Source: Candidatus Zixiibacteriota bacterium (GTDB taxonomy: Bacteria > Zixibacteria > MSB-5A5 > SM1-73). Taken from it: DNA of 11,080 nucleotides. A program made the translations under genes and the position numbers. Within the stretch, counting starts at the first letter, position 1. The number at the start of each line of letters is the position of its first letter. The stretch is taken from the NCBI GenBank assembly GCA_022866585.1, contig JALHUP010000374.1, forward strand, positions 1-11,080, written 5' to 3'. This document shows, piece after piece, positions 1 to 5,289 of this stretch. Under the pieces are notes generated by a model. That model ran no database searches. It was not told where the DNA came from and was given only the letters and a program-made list of their open reading frames with translations.

Positions 1-237
1 AAGGTAAGCTTGGGAGCCTCACCAGACACGGTGATGATGCCTAATTTGGCTGGCAAAAGTCTGGAAGAGGCAAAAAACATCTTAAAAGAACTTAGCTTGG
101 AGATTGGGGAAACAAGATATGAGGTTAAAAGCGAACTTCCTCCTGGAATCATCTTAGAGCAGTTTCCTGAAGAAGGAACCAAGATTCAACGGGGATCCAA
201 TGTAGAGTTAACAGTAAGCACCAAGGGGAAAAATTAG
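1..237 (+). CDS. PASTA-domain protein, 3' end only (5' end outside window)
   Basis: The reading frame is open to the left edge of the window, so this is the last 78 residues of a longer protein; the TTG at position 10 is not a real start. The visible part is one complete PASTA repeat. It opens with a PDTVMMPNLAGKSLEEA-like stretch, passes through a central ELPPGIILEQFPEEGTKIQRG segment, and ends in a VELTVS strand just before the stop. The preceding VSLG looks like the end of an earlier PASTA repeat. PASTA domains bind peptidoglycan fragments or beta-lactam-like ligands outside the cell and sit at the C-terminus of Ser/Thr kinases (PknB/PrkC), some penicillin-binding proteins, and stand-alone PASTA proteins. 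Its place before rpe fits either a PrkC-type kinase or the stand-alone PASTA protein found after rsmB in some candidate phyla; the catalytic part needed to decide is missing. Confidence 0.85.
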   Translation, partial: KVSLGASPDTVMMPNLAGKSLEEAKNILKELSLEIGETRYEVKSELPPGIILEQFPEEGTKIQRGSNVELTVSTKGKN

Positions 238-240
238 TTA

Positions 241-440
241 ATGATTCATCGTTGGAGTAAACTGAGTTTTCGAAGCTCGTCTCTCGGGGACGATGCCAAT
301 ATCGAAGCTCGAAGTTTGACGCTTGAATCTGGAATAAGTAATTCTCGAGCTTCGAATTACGATAAACGAGTATCGACTTGTGGTGAGCGGAGTCGAACTA
401 TACGAGCCTCGCCAACGAAAAACGATAAACGAATTCCATG
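241..440. repeat. CGAAGCTCG-type intergenic repeat element, copy A
   Basis: This roughly 200-base spacer between the PASTA gene and rpe is built from short TCGA-centred words. TCGAAGCTCGA at 302-312 and TCGAGCTTCGA at 345-355 form a perfect 11-base inverted repeat; a related TTCGAAGCTCG lies at 269-279. ACGATAAACGA occurs twice as a direct repeat (359-369, 422-432). The order CGAGCTTCGA, then TGAGCGGAGTCGAA (384-397), then ACGAGCCTCG (402-411) recurs in the spacer at 7440-7640. No convincing ORF, tRNA or terminator is visible here. The rpe ribosome binding site (GAGG at 440-443) lies at its right edge. Confidence 0.6.
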
Positions 441-450
441 AGGTAAACAA

Positions 451-1095
451 ATGATAAAAATAGCGCCATCTTTGTTGTCTGCCGATTTCAGAAATATCGA
501 AAAAGAGATTAAGAAAGTCGAAAAATGCGGGGTGGATCTTTTGCACTTAGATATCATGGATGGGCATTTTGTGCCCAACATCACCTTTGGTCCCATGATC
601 GTCAAAGCCATAAATGAGTGCACCAAACTTCCTCTGGATGTCCACCTAATGATCGAGAATCCAGATTCTTATGTGGAATCCTTTGTAAAAAGTGGAGCAG
701 ATTATCTCACCGTGAGCATTGAGGCTTGCCGGCATCTTCACCGCACCATAAGCCTGATCAAAAGTTTTAATGTCAAGGTGGGTTGTGCTCTAAATCCTGC
801 CACCTCCTTCTGTATGGTCAAGCCGATCTTAAAGGATTTGGATTTGCTGTTATTGATGACGGTCAACCCAGGATTTGGGGGACAGAAATTCATTGAATCG
901 GTTCTTTCCAAGATAAGCCAAGCTAAGAAATTCATAGAAGAACATAAGCTGAAAACGAAAATACAGGTGGATGGAGGCATAAATCCTCAAACCGCCAGGC
1001 TGGTAAAAAAGGCAGGAGCTACTATATTGGTAGCAGGAGATGCCATATTTAAAAGCAAGAATTATTGCAAAGTGATCCAAGATTTGAGAAAGTGA
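451..1095 (+). CDS. rpe: Ribulose-phosphate 3-epimerase
   Basis: A cytosolic TIM-barrel enzyme that interconverts D-ribulose 5-phosphate and D-xylulose 5-phosphate in the pentose phosphate pathway. At 214 residues it is full length for the family. The family signatures are all present: IAPSLLSADF at residues 4-13, LHLDIMDGHFVPN at 31-43, DVHLMIENPD at 63-72, VNPGFGGQKFI at 138-148 and VDGGI at 173-177. The expected metal/catalytic residues H32, D34, H65 and D174 can be placed, with the conserved methionines M36 and M67 beside them. The ATG at 451 follows GAGG at 440-443 by seven bases. It lies downstream of the PASTA gene across a repeat-filled spacer and 167 bases before ffh, so it may belong to the upstream transcription unit; no clear promoter of its own was seen. 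Confidence 0.97.
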   Translation: MIKIAPSLLSADFRNIEKEIKKVEKCGVDLLHLDIMDGHFVPNITFGPMIVKAINECTKLPLDVHLMIENPDSYVESFVKSGADYLTVSIEACRHLHRTISLIKSFNVKVGCALNPATSFCMVKPILKDLDLLLLMTVNPGFGGQKFIESVLSKISQAKKFIEEHKLKTKIQVDGGINPQTARLVKKAGATILVAGDAIFKSKNYCKVIQDLRK

Positions 1096-1112
1096 AAGGG
1101 GTAAAAATTATG

Positions 1113-1140
1113 TTGCGTAATTCTTTTAGGGGATTATATT
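1113..1140 (+). promoter_or_regulatory. Possible sigma70 promoter for ffh
   Basis: TTGCGT at 1113-1118 and TATATT at 1135-1140 are separated by 16 bases in the 167-base rpe-ffh spacer. The -10 matches consensus at five of six positions, the -35 at only three. The leader that would follow contains two short hairpins: CCGGT 1158-1162 with ACCGG 1172-1176, and AGGAA 1180-1184 with TTCCT 1193-1197. A start here would give an ffh leader of roughly 115 bases. The call rests on motif and position alone. Confidence 0.35.
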
Positions 1141-1262
1141 AAAAATTCTGAGCTTAACCGGTTTGAAGCCCACCGGAGTAGGAAGAGGTTGTTTCCTCCC
1201 AGTGTATCTTTGAATCTAAGAAGAAAAAGACATTTTGAAATTTTAAGGACCCGGCAAAAAAT

Positions 1263-2588
1263 ATGTTTGAAGATTTGACCAGCAAATTAGAAGGCATTTT
1301 TAAAAAGCTTCGCGGTCACGGACGCCTTTCAGAAGATAATATTAAGGATGCTTTGAAAGAGGTGAGGCGCGCACTTCTGGAGGCAGATGTCAATTACAAA
1401 GTGGTGAAAGATTTCATTAGCCAGGTGGAAACACAGGCAATTGGTCAGGAAGTCCTTCGGAGTATCACCCCCGGACAGCAGGTTATCAAAATAGTCTATG
1501 ATGAGTTAACCAATCTTTTGGGCAAGGAAAGAGTAGAGGTGAGATTTTCTCCCCAGCCTCCTACCATCTTCATACTGGTAGGTTTGCAAGGATCTGGCAA
1601 GACCACCGCCTGTGGAAAGCTGGCTCGATATTATAGAAAAAAGGGAAGATTTCCTCTTCTAGTGGCGGCAGATATCTATCGTCCCGCCGCAGTGGATCAG
1701 CTAAAAATTTTAGGGAAGAGTTTGGATTTGCCGGTTTTTTCGGCAAATAAAAATCCGGTAAAAATCTGTGAGGATTCAATTGACCAGGCTAAAAAGGATG
1801 GACGAGATTTGGTCATAATTGATACCGCAGGAAGATTGCATATTGATGAGCCTTTGATGCAGGAGCTTTTGGAGATAAAAAAAGCTGTATCCCCTCAGGA
1901 GATCATTCTGGTGGCAGATGCCATGACCGGTCAGGATGCGGTTAATATCGCCAAAACCTTTGAGGAGAAAATCGGTCTGGACGGAATATTTTTAACCAAA
2001 ATGGATGGAGATGCCCGAGGAGGGGCCGCATTGTCCATAAGGGCGGTCACCGGGAAACCTATAAAGTTTGTGGGAACAGGTGAAAAGCTGGATGCTTTAG
2101 AAATGTTTCATCCGGATCGGATGGCTTCCCGGATTTTGGGAATGGGGGATGTGGTCTCTTTAGTCGAAAAAGCTGAAGAAGCCATAAGCTTGGAAGAAGC
2201 TGAAAAGTTAGAGAAAAAACTAAGAAAAGAAGTTTTCACTTTGGAAGATTTTTACGATCAGCTCCAGCAAATAAAAAAAATGGGACCTTTGGATTCGATC
2301 TTGGGGATGATTCCCGGATTGGGTGGAAAGGCGATGAAGGGGCTTTCGATTGATGAGAAAGCTATGCTTCGAGTGGAGGCAATGATAAACTCTATGACCA
2401 AAGAAGAAAGACTAAAGCCCCATCTTATCGACGGAAGTCGAAGGAAACGGATCGCTAAGGGGAGTGGCACCACGGTGCAGGATGTGAACAAGCTTTTGAA
2501 ACAATTTTTTATGATGCAGAAGATGATAAAAAACATAGGCAAGATGGACTCAAGCAAATTCGATAAAGGACTTTTATCATTCCATTAA
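1263..2588 (+). CDS. ffh: Signal recognition particle GTPase Ffh (SRP54)
   Basis: Protein component of the bacterial signal recognition particle. It binds signal sequences of nascent chains and the SRP RNA, and delivers ribosomes to the receptor FtsY at the inner membrane. The 441 residues show the N-terminal four-helix N domain (about 1-90) and the G domain with P-loop GLQGSGKTT (107-115), DIYRPAAVDQL (137-147), DTAGR (187-191), TKMDGD (245-250) and the closing GTGEK (271-275). The M domain starts around 326 with the FTLEDFYDQLQQIKKMGP segment, contains the GMIPG loop, and has the RNA-binding SRRKRIAKGSG region (392-402) followed by a Met-rich helix (FFMMQKMIKNIGKM). The ATG at 1263 follows AAGGA (1245-1249) by 13 bases, rather far, but the N-terminus matches the family. 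It heads the ffh-rpsP-rimM-trmD-rplS cluster. The SRP RNA gene is not in this window. Confidence 0.98.
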   Translation: MFEDLTSKLEGIFKKLRGHGRLSEDNIKDALKEVRRALLEADVNYKVVKDFISQVETQAIGQEVLRSITPGQQVIKIVYDELTNLLGKERVEVRFSPQPPTIFILVGLQGSGKTTACGKLARYYRKKGRFPLLVAADIYRPAAVDQLKILGKSLDLPVFSANKNPVKICEDSIDQAKKDGRDLVIIDTAGRLHIDEPLMQELLEIKKAVSPQEIILVADAMTGQDAVNIAKTFEEKIGLDGIFLTKMDGDARGGAALSIRAVTGKPIKFVGTGEKLDALEMFHPDRMASRILGMGDVVSLVEKAEEAISLEEAEKLEKKLRKEVFTLEDFYDQLQQIKKMGPLDSILGMIPGLGGKAMKGLSIDEKAMLRVEAMINSMTKEERLKPHLIDGSRRKRIAKGSGTTVQDVNKLLKQFFMMQKMIKNIGKMDSSKFDKGLLSFH

Positions 2589-2597
2589 AATGGCTGT

Positions 2598-2635
2598 CCC
2601 CTCTCCCCTTGTGGGAGAGGGATAGGGAGAGGGGG
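2598..2635 (+). repeat. CT/GA-rich palindromic repeat, copy 1 (ffh-rpsP spacer)
   Basis: CCCTCTCCC (2599-2607) and GGGAGAGGG (2613-2621) form a nine-base stem with a five-base loop. A second GGGAGAGGGG at 2625-2634 can compete for the same left arm, so two mutually exclusive hairpins are possible. It begins ten bases after the ffh stop and has no T-run, so it is not a standard terminator. It resembles the larger element at 10986-11042 in sequence and orientation, including the following GTAA. Such elements are known as REP-like intergenic repeats and can stabilise upstream mRNA; that role here is inference. Confidence 0.65.
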
Positions 2636-2702
2636 TAACTTAGTCTGAAGAATAAATGCACTTATATTAACAAACTTCAAACTCTTTTAACTGGAGGTAA
2701 AT

Positions 2703-3200
2703 TTGGCGGCAAAGATAAGATTGAGAAGAATGGGAGCCAAGAAGAGACCCACGTATAGATTTGTGGCCACAGATTCGCGAATGCCTCGGGACGGCAGGTT
2801 CATTGAAATTCTGGGACATTATAATCCGATTGAAAAACCAGCCACGGTCAACGTGAATGAGGAAAAGGTTTTTTATTGGCTGAAACAGGGAGCTATCCCC
2901 AGCGATACGGCAAAAAGTCTTTTCAAGCAGATCGGGCTTTTAAGAAAATGGGAAATGGTTCAAAAAGGAGAAGACGTTTCACAAATAGCCTTAGCCACGC
3001 AACTAAAAGAGAGAGCCAAGAAGAAAAAGAAGAGAGAAAAAAAGGCTGAAGCAGGTCCCCCTGCGGCAGAGGGAGTGGCGAAAGAGCCAGAGAAAAAAAA
3101 GGCAAAATCCGAATCTGGATCCACAGGACCTGAAGAAGCTGCACCCAGCGCAAAAGCCGAAGAACCAAAAGAGGAAAAGAAAGAGTCAGGAGAATCTTAA
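2703..3200 (+). CDS. rpsP: 30S ribosomal protein S16 with long charged C-terminal tail
   Basis: Small-subunit ribosomal protein S16, needed for assembly of the 16S rRNA 5' and central domains. Residues 1-84 are canonical: AAKIRLRRMGAKKRPTYR at the N-terminus, then DGRFIEILGHYNP (30-42), a VFYWLKQGAIPSDTAKSL segment (56-73) and LLRKW (79-83). The usual protein is about 80-90 residues; this one is 165 because of a tail from about residue 100 that is almost wholly Lys, Glu, Ala, Pro, Ser and Gly, starting with a strongly basic KKKKKREKK run and becoming mixed charged. The tail is probably disordered. The start is TTG at 2703, chosen because GGAGG (2693-2697) lies five bases upstream and translation begins exactly at the conserved N-terminus. 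The stop is followed by 221 bases before rimM. Confidence 0.96.
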   Translation: MAAKIRLRRMGAKKRPTYRFVATDSRMPRDGRFIEILGHYNPIEKPATVNVNEEKVFYWLKQGAIPSDTAKSLFKQIGLLRKWEMVQKGEDVSQIALATQLKERAKKKKKREKKAEAGPPAAEGVAKEPEKKKAKSESGSTGPEEAAPSAKAEEPKEEKKESGES

Positions 3201-3315
3201 CTACCGGAATAATTCAAAGCAGATCGAAAAGATTCCGGAATTGAAGTGTCCCGCCTTAGGGACTGTTGAAAAAGTGTTTTTGGAGTGCGAAAGCTTGTCG
3301 GAGCGAAGCATAGAT

Positions 3316-3334
3316 CCCGCTTTGCGGGGCTTTT
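3316..3334 (+). terminator. Possible intrinsic terminator or attenuator between rpsP and rimM
   Basis: CCCGC (3316-3320) and GCGGG (3324-3328) form a compact five-base GC stem with a TTT loop. GC and then TTTT follow at 3331-3334, with a second T-run (TTTTT) at 3339-3343. It sits inside the rpsP-rimM spacer in the sense direction, so it could lower transcription into rimM-trmD-rplS. The stem is short and the first T-run is only four bases, so this is tentative. It may instead be part of a dispersed repeat that also includes the 5' GGGACTGTTGAAAAAGTG stretch near 3259. Confidence 0.35.
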
Positions 3335-3342
3335 GCGGTTTT

Positions 3343-3380
3343 TAAGTTGGCTCTGGAATTCCAATTCCCGAACCAACTTA
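3343..3380 (+). repeat. Inverted repeat upstream of rimM
   Basis: TAAGTTGG (3343-3350) pairs perfectly with CCAACTTA (3373-3380). Inside it, GGAAT (3355-3359) pairs with ATTCC (3364-3368) around a four-base loop, separated from the outer stem by a 4x4 internal loop. The whole folds as one two-tiered hairpin ending about 40 bases before the rimM start. No T-run follows. The remaining DNA to rimM contains GCGGAC-like near-repeats (about 3394-3421) and no recognisable gene. Confidence 0.55.
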
Positions 3381-3421
3381 GCGACAGATTTGCAGCGGAC
3401 TACCGACCGCGGACGGCGGAC

Positions 3422-3943
3422 ATGAAAAGAATAACCATAGGTCAAATCTCCAAAGTGCGTGGAATCAAAGGGGAGATGGTGGTGGTTTCCTTGACCGATG
3501 ATCCCAAAAGGTTTTCGTTGCTGGAAAAAGTATTAGTATCAAAAGATGAAAAGATAACCGAGTTTGTAGTGGAAAAAGTCCGAACTGAGCTAAAGACCAA
3601 AAAACTTAAAGAGATGGTGTTGCTCAAATTAAAAGGAGTGGAAAGTCCGGAGGAAGCAAAAAAGTTAGTGGGTAACTTTTTGGAAATAGAAAAAGAGGAT
3701 GTGATCAAACTTCCAGAAGGGAGATATTTTATATTCGACATAATTGGATTGAAGGTAATCACCACCGAAGAGAAAGAGATAGGAATAGTTAAAGAGGTGA
3801 TTTCGCTTCCGGCAAACGATGTGTATGTGGTGCAAGGAGAGAAAAAGGAATATGATATTCCTGCCCTCAAAGAGGTGGTGAAGAAGATTGATTTGGAAAG
3901 AAAGGTAATGATAATTGAACCTAAAGAGGGCTTGTTAGACTAA
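3422..3943 (+). CDS. rimM: Ribosome maturation factor RimM
   Basis: A 30S maturation factor that binds the S19/16S-head region and helps process 16S rRNA. The 173 residues contain the N-terminal RimM domain, opening with KRITIGQISKVRGIKGEMVV. A C-terminal PRC-barrel domain starts near residue 100 (GRYFIFDIIGLKV) and runs through LPANDVYVV (129-137) to a typical IPALKEVVKKIDLE...PKEGLLD ending. The ATG at 3422 was chosen because the family N-terminus begins here. The frame stays open upstream to 3347, but those 25 residues are unlike RimM and lie in palindromic spacer DNA. The ribosome binding site is weak (GGCGG-like, 3414-3418). Its TAA overlaps the trmD ATG by one base (TAATG), so the two are probably translationally coupled. 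The KH-domain gene often found before rimM is absent. Confidence 0.96.
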   Translation: MKRITIGQISKVRGIKGEMVVVSLTDDPKRFSLLEKVLVSKDEKITEFVVEKVRTELKTKKLKEMVLLKLKGVESPEEAKKLVGNFLEIEKEDVIKLPEGRYFIFDIIGLKVITTEEKEIGIVKEVISLPANDVYVVQGEKKEYDIPALKEVVKKIDLERKVMIIEPKEGLLD

Positions 3944-4695
3944 TGCGGATAGATATTCTGACAATTTTCCCCAATATGTTTTCTGGACCCTTGAATGAAA
4001 GTTTGACAAAAAAGGCACAAGAGAAGAATTTAGTCGAAATTAAGATCCATGATATAAGGGATTTTGCTGAAGATAAACATCAAACTGTGGACGATACTCC
4101 ATTTGGGGGTGGGGGTGGAATGGTGATGAGACTTGAGCCTCTGTGCAAAGCTTTGGAATCGATTTGGGACGAAAGCGAAGATATGAAGCAAACCTGTCTG
4201 ATTTTGACTACTCCACAGGGAGAGATATTTTCTCAGGAAAAAGCAAAGGAATTGTCTTTGAAGAATCGTCTGGTCATAATTTGTGGACATTACAAGGGAG
4301 TGGACGAAAGGCTTGGTAAGCTTTATCCTCTGGAGGAGATATCTATTGGGGACTACGTTTTAACCGGCGGCGAGATTCCTGCTCTGATAATTTTGGATAC
4401 AACAGTGAGATTGATTCCCGGAGTTCTGGGGGATTTCGAGTCCGCTCAGGCGGATTCGTTTTATGACGGAATTTTGGGTCCTCCTCAATATACTCGTCCT
4501 GCGGAATTCAGAGGATTGAAGGTTCCAGAGGTGCTATTATCCGGGGATCACGAAAAAATCAGACTGTGGCGTAAAAAAGAAGCCTTACAAAGGACTTTAC
4601 AAAGACGGCCGGATTTAGTAAATTTAGATTTGCTTTCGGAGGAGGAGAAAAAGATTTTGGAGGAGATAAAAAGAGAAGTTAGAAGTGAGAAGTAA
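3943..4695 (+). CDS. trmD: tRNA (guanine-N1)-methyltransferase TrmD
   Basis: Methylates G37 next to the anticodon using S-adenosylmethionine, preventing +1 frameshifting. It is a homodimer of the SPOUT trefoil-knot class. The 250 residues match the family length. Visible motifs are RIDILTIFPNMF at the start, DDTPFGGGGGMVM (50-62), LTTPQGE (88-94), ICGHYKGVDER (113-123), ISIGDYVLTGGE (133-144, knot and AdoMet-binding loop) and a RLIPGVLG...DSF...YTRP region. R156 and D171 line up with the Escherichia coli residues R154 and the catalytic D169. The ATG overlaps the rimM stop by one base, and no separate ribosome binding site is needed. The last codons and the stop lie inside the 5' arm of the hairpin at 4679-4733, so the gene end and the palindrome overlap. 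Confidence 0.97.
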   Translation: MRIDILTIFPNMFSGPLNESLTKKAQEKNLVEIKIHDIRDFAEDKHQTVDDTPFGGGGGMVMRLEPLCKALESIWDESEDMKQTCLILTTPQGEIFSQEKAKELSLKNRLVIICGHYKGVDERLGKLYPLEEISIGDYVLTGGEIPALIILDTTVRLIPGVLGDFESAQADSFYDGILGPPQYTRPAEFRGLKVPEVLLSGDHEKIRLWRKKEALQRTLQRRPDLVNLDLLSEEEKKILEEIKREVRSEK

Positions 4696-4733
4696 GAAGT
4701 TTTAGTTTTTAACTTCTAACTTCTGACTTCTAA
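4679..4733 (+). repeat. Heptamer-repeat hairpin spanning trmD stop and rplS leader
   Basis: Tandem AGAAGTN heptamers on the left (4679-4701) pair with AACTTCT/GACTTCT heptamers on the right (4711-4733). The stem is 23 bases with two mismatches (4687:4725 and 4694:4718), and the loop is TTAGTTTTT. The trmD stop codon (4693-4695) is inside the left arm. The right arm ends four bases before the rplS ribosome binding site GGAGG (4738-4742). An RNA hairpin here could act on mRNA stability, on ribosome run-off from trmD, or on rplS initiation. There is no T-run after the stem, so it is not a classical terminator. The pairing is read directly; the function is inference. Confidence 0.75.
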
Positions 4734-4747
4734 ACACGGAGGAAAAC

Positions 4748-5110
4748 ATGGACCCGATTGTCATAATTGAATCAAAATATCTGAAAGATAAACTTCCCGA
4801 TTTCAATGCCGGGGATACTTTAAAGGTATATACAAGAATCAAAGAAGGGGATAAGGAGAGAACCCAGATATTTCAAGGGGTGGTGATTCAGAGAAGAGGC
4901 AAAGGATTGGGTGAGACGTTCACTTTAAGGAAAATCTCCAGCGGGGTGGCAGTAGAAAGGGTTTTCCCCTTACATTCACCCAATATCACCAAAATAGAGC
5001 GGACACGTGAAGGAAAGGTAAAGAGGGCAAAACTATTCTACCTGAGAGGACTCAAAGGAAAATCCGCTCGCATCAAGGAAAAGAAAAAAGAAGAGGAACA
5101 GGAGCAATAG
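4748..5110 (+). CDS. rplS: 50S ribosomal protein L19
   Basis: Large-subunit protein at the 30S-50S interface. The 120 residues contain the diagnostic features: FNAGDTLKVYTRIKEGDKERTQIFQGVVIQRRGKG (19-53), ETFTLRKISSGVAVERVFPLHSPNI (56-80) and a KVKRAKLFYLRGLKGKSARI ending (90-109). The C-terminus is a short charged tail (KEKKKEEEQEQ), slightly longer than minimal L19 and echoing the much longer tail of S16 in the same cluster. The ATG at 4748 follows a strong GGAGG (4738-4742) by five bases, giving it an initiation signal independent of trmD. It is the last + strand gene before the convergent spacer and terminator. Confidence 0.97.
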   Translation: MDPIVIIESKYLKDKLPDFNAGDTLKVYTRIKEGDKERTQIFQGVVIQRRGKGLGETFTLRKISSGVAVERVFPLHSPNITKIERTREGKVKRAKLFYLRGLKGKSARIKEKKKEEEQEQ

Positions 5111-5165
5111 TTCGTCACAGAGACCCTCTCCGTGATAAAGACAGTAAAGGTAACGGACAGGATGT

Positions 5166-5227
5166 CCACTACTAACCCACTTTGTTGGGGGGAGTGGTTT
5201 CTCTGGAGTGTCAAGCTTCAGCTTGAC
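5166..5227. repeat. Two hairpins in the rplS / M16 convergent spacer
   Basis: CCACT (5166-5170) pairs with AGTGG (5193-5197), enclosing CCCA (5176-5179) and TGGG (5186-5189). Further on, GTCAAGC (5210, 5211-5216) pairs perfectly with GCTTGAC (5221-5227) around a TTCA loop. Together with the terminator at 5237 this makes three successive hairpins in a 179-base spacer without any recognisable gene. Confidence 0.55.
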
Positions 5228-5236
5228 CTGTTCTTT

Positions 5237-5272
5237 GTTGGGGCAGGGGTTAAACCCCTGCCCCAACCTTTT
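5237..5272 (+). terminator. Rho-independent terminator of the ffh-rplS cluster; palindrome family 2, copy 1
   Basis: A perfect 13-base stem, GTTGGGGCAGGGG (5237-5249) with CCCCTGCCCCAAC (5255-5267), has a five-base loop TTAAA and is followed by CTTTT (5268-5272). It lies 127 bases after the rplS stop. On the - strand the stem is followed by AAAGAA rather than a U-run, so it should terminate only the rightward transcript efficiently. The core TTGGG(G/A)CAGGG...CCCTG(C/T)CCC is shared with the hairpin at 10103-10125, so it may be a dispersed palindrome used as a terminator. Confidence 0.75.
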
Positions 5273-5289
5273 AGGTGTCCCAAAAATTT

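Noticed and set aside
370..415. tRNA-like TTCGACTCC...CCA stretch on the - strand
   Set aside because: The flanking bases do not form a T-arm stem and no acceptor or anticodon stem is present; it is a word of the repeat family.
241..441. 66-residue ORF in the PASTA-rpe spacer
   Set aside because: It has no ribosome binding site, its sequence is dictated by repeat words, and the composition is unlike the neighbouring proteins.
1150..1215. Possible small structured RNA or small peptide in the rpe-ffh spacer
   Set aside because: Only two five-base hairpins are visible, there is no match to the SRP RNA conserved loop, and the short frame there has no start codon with a ribosome binding site.
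3347..3421. In-frame 25-residue N-terminal extension of RimM
   Set aside because: It lies in palindromic and GC-rich spacer DNA, does not resemble RimM, and the family N-terminus begins exactly at the ATG at 3422.
3442..3870. 142-residue antisense ORF across rimM
   Set aside because: It mirrors the codon pattern of a certain gene, is Ser/Thr/Phe-rich as expected of an antisense shadow, and shows no domain.
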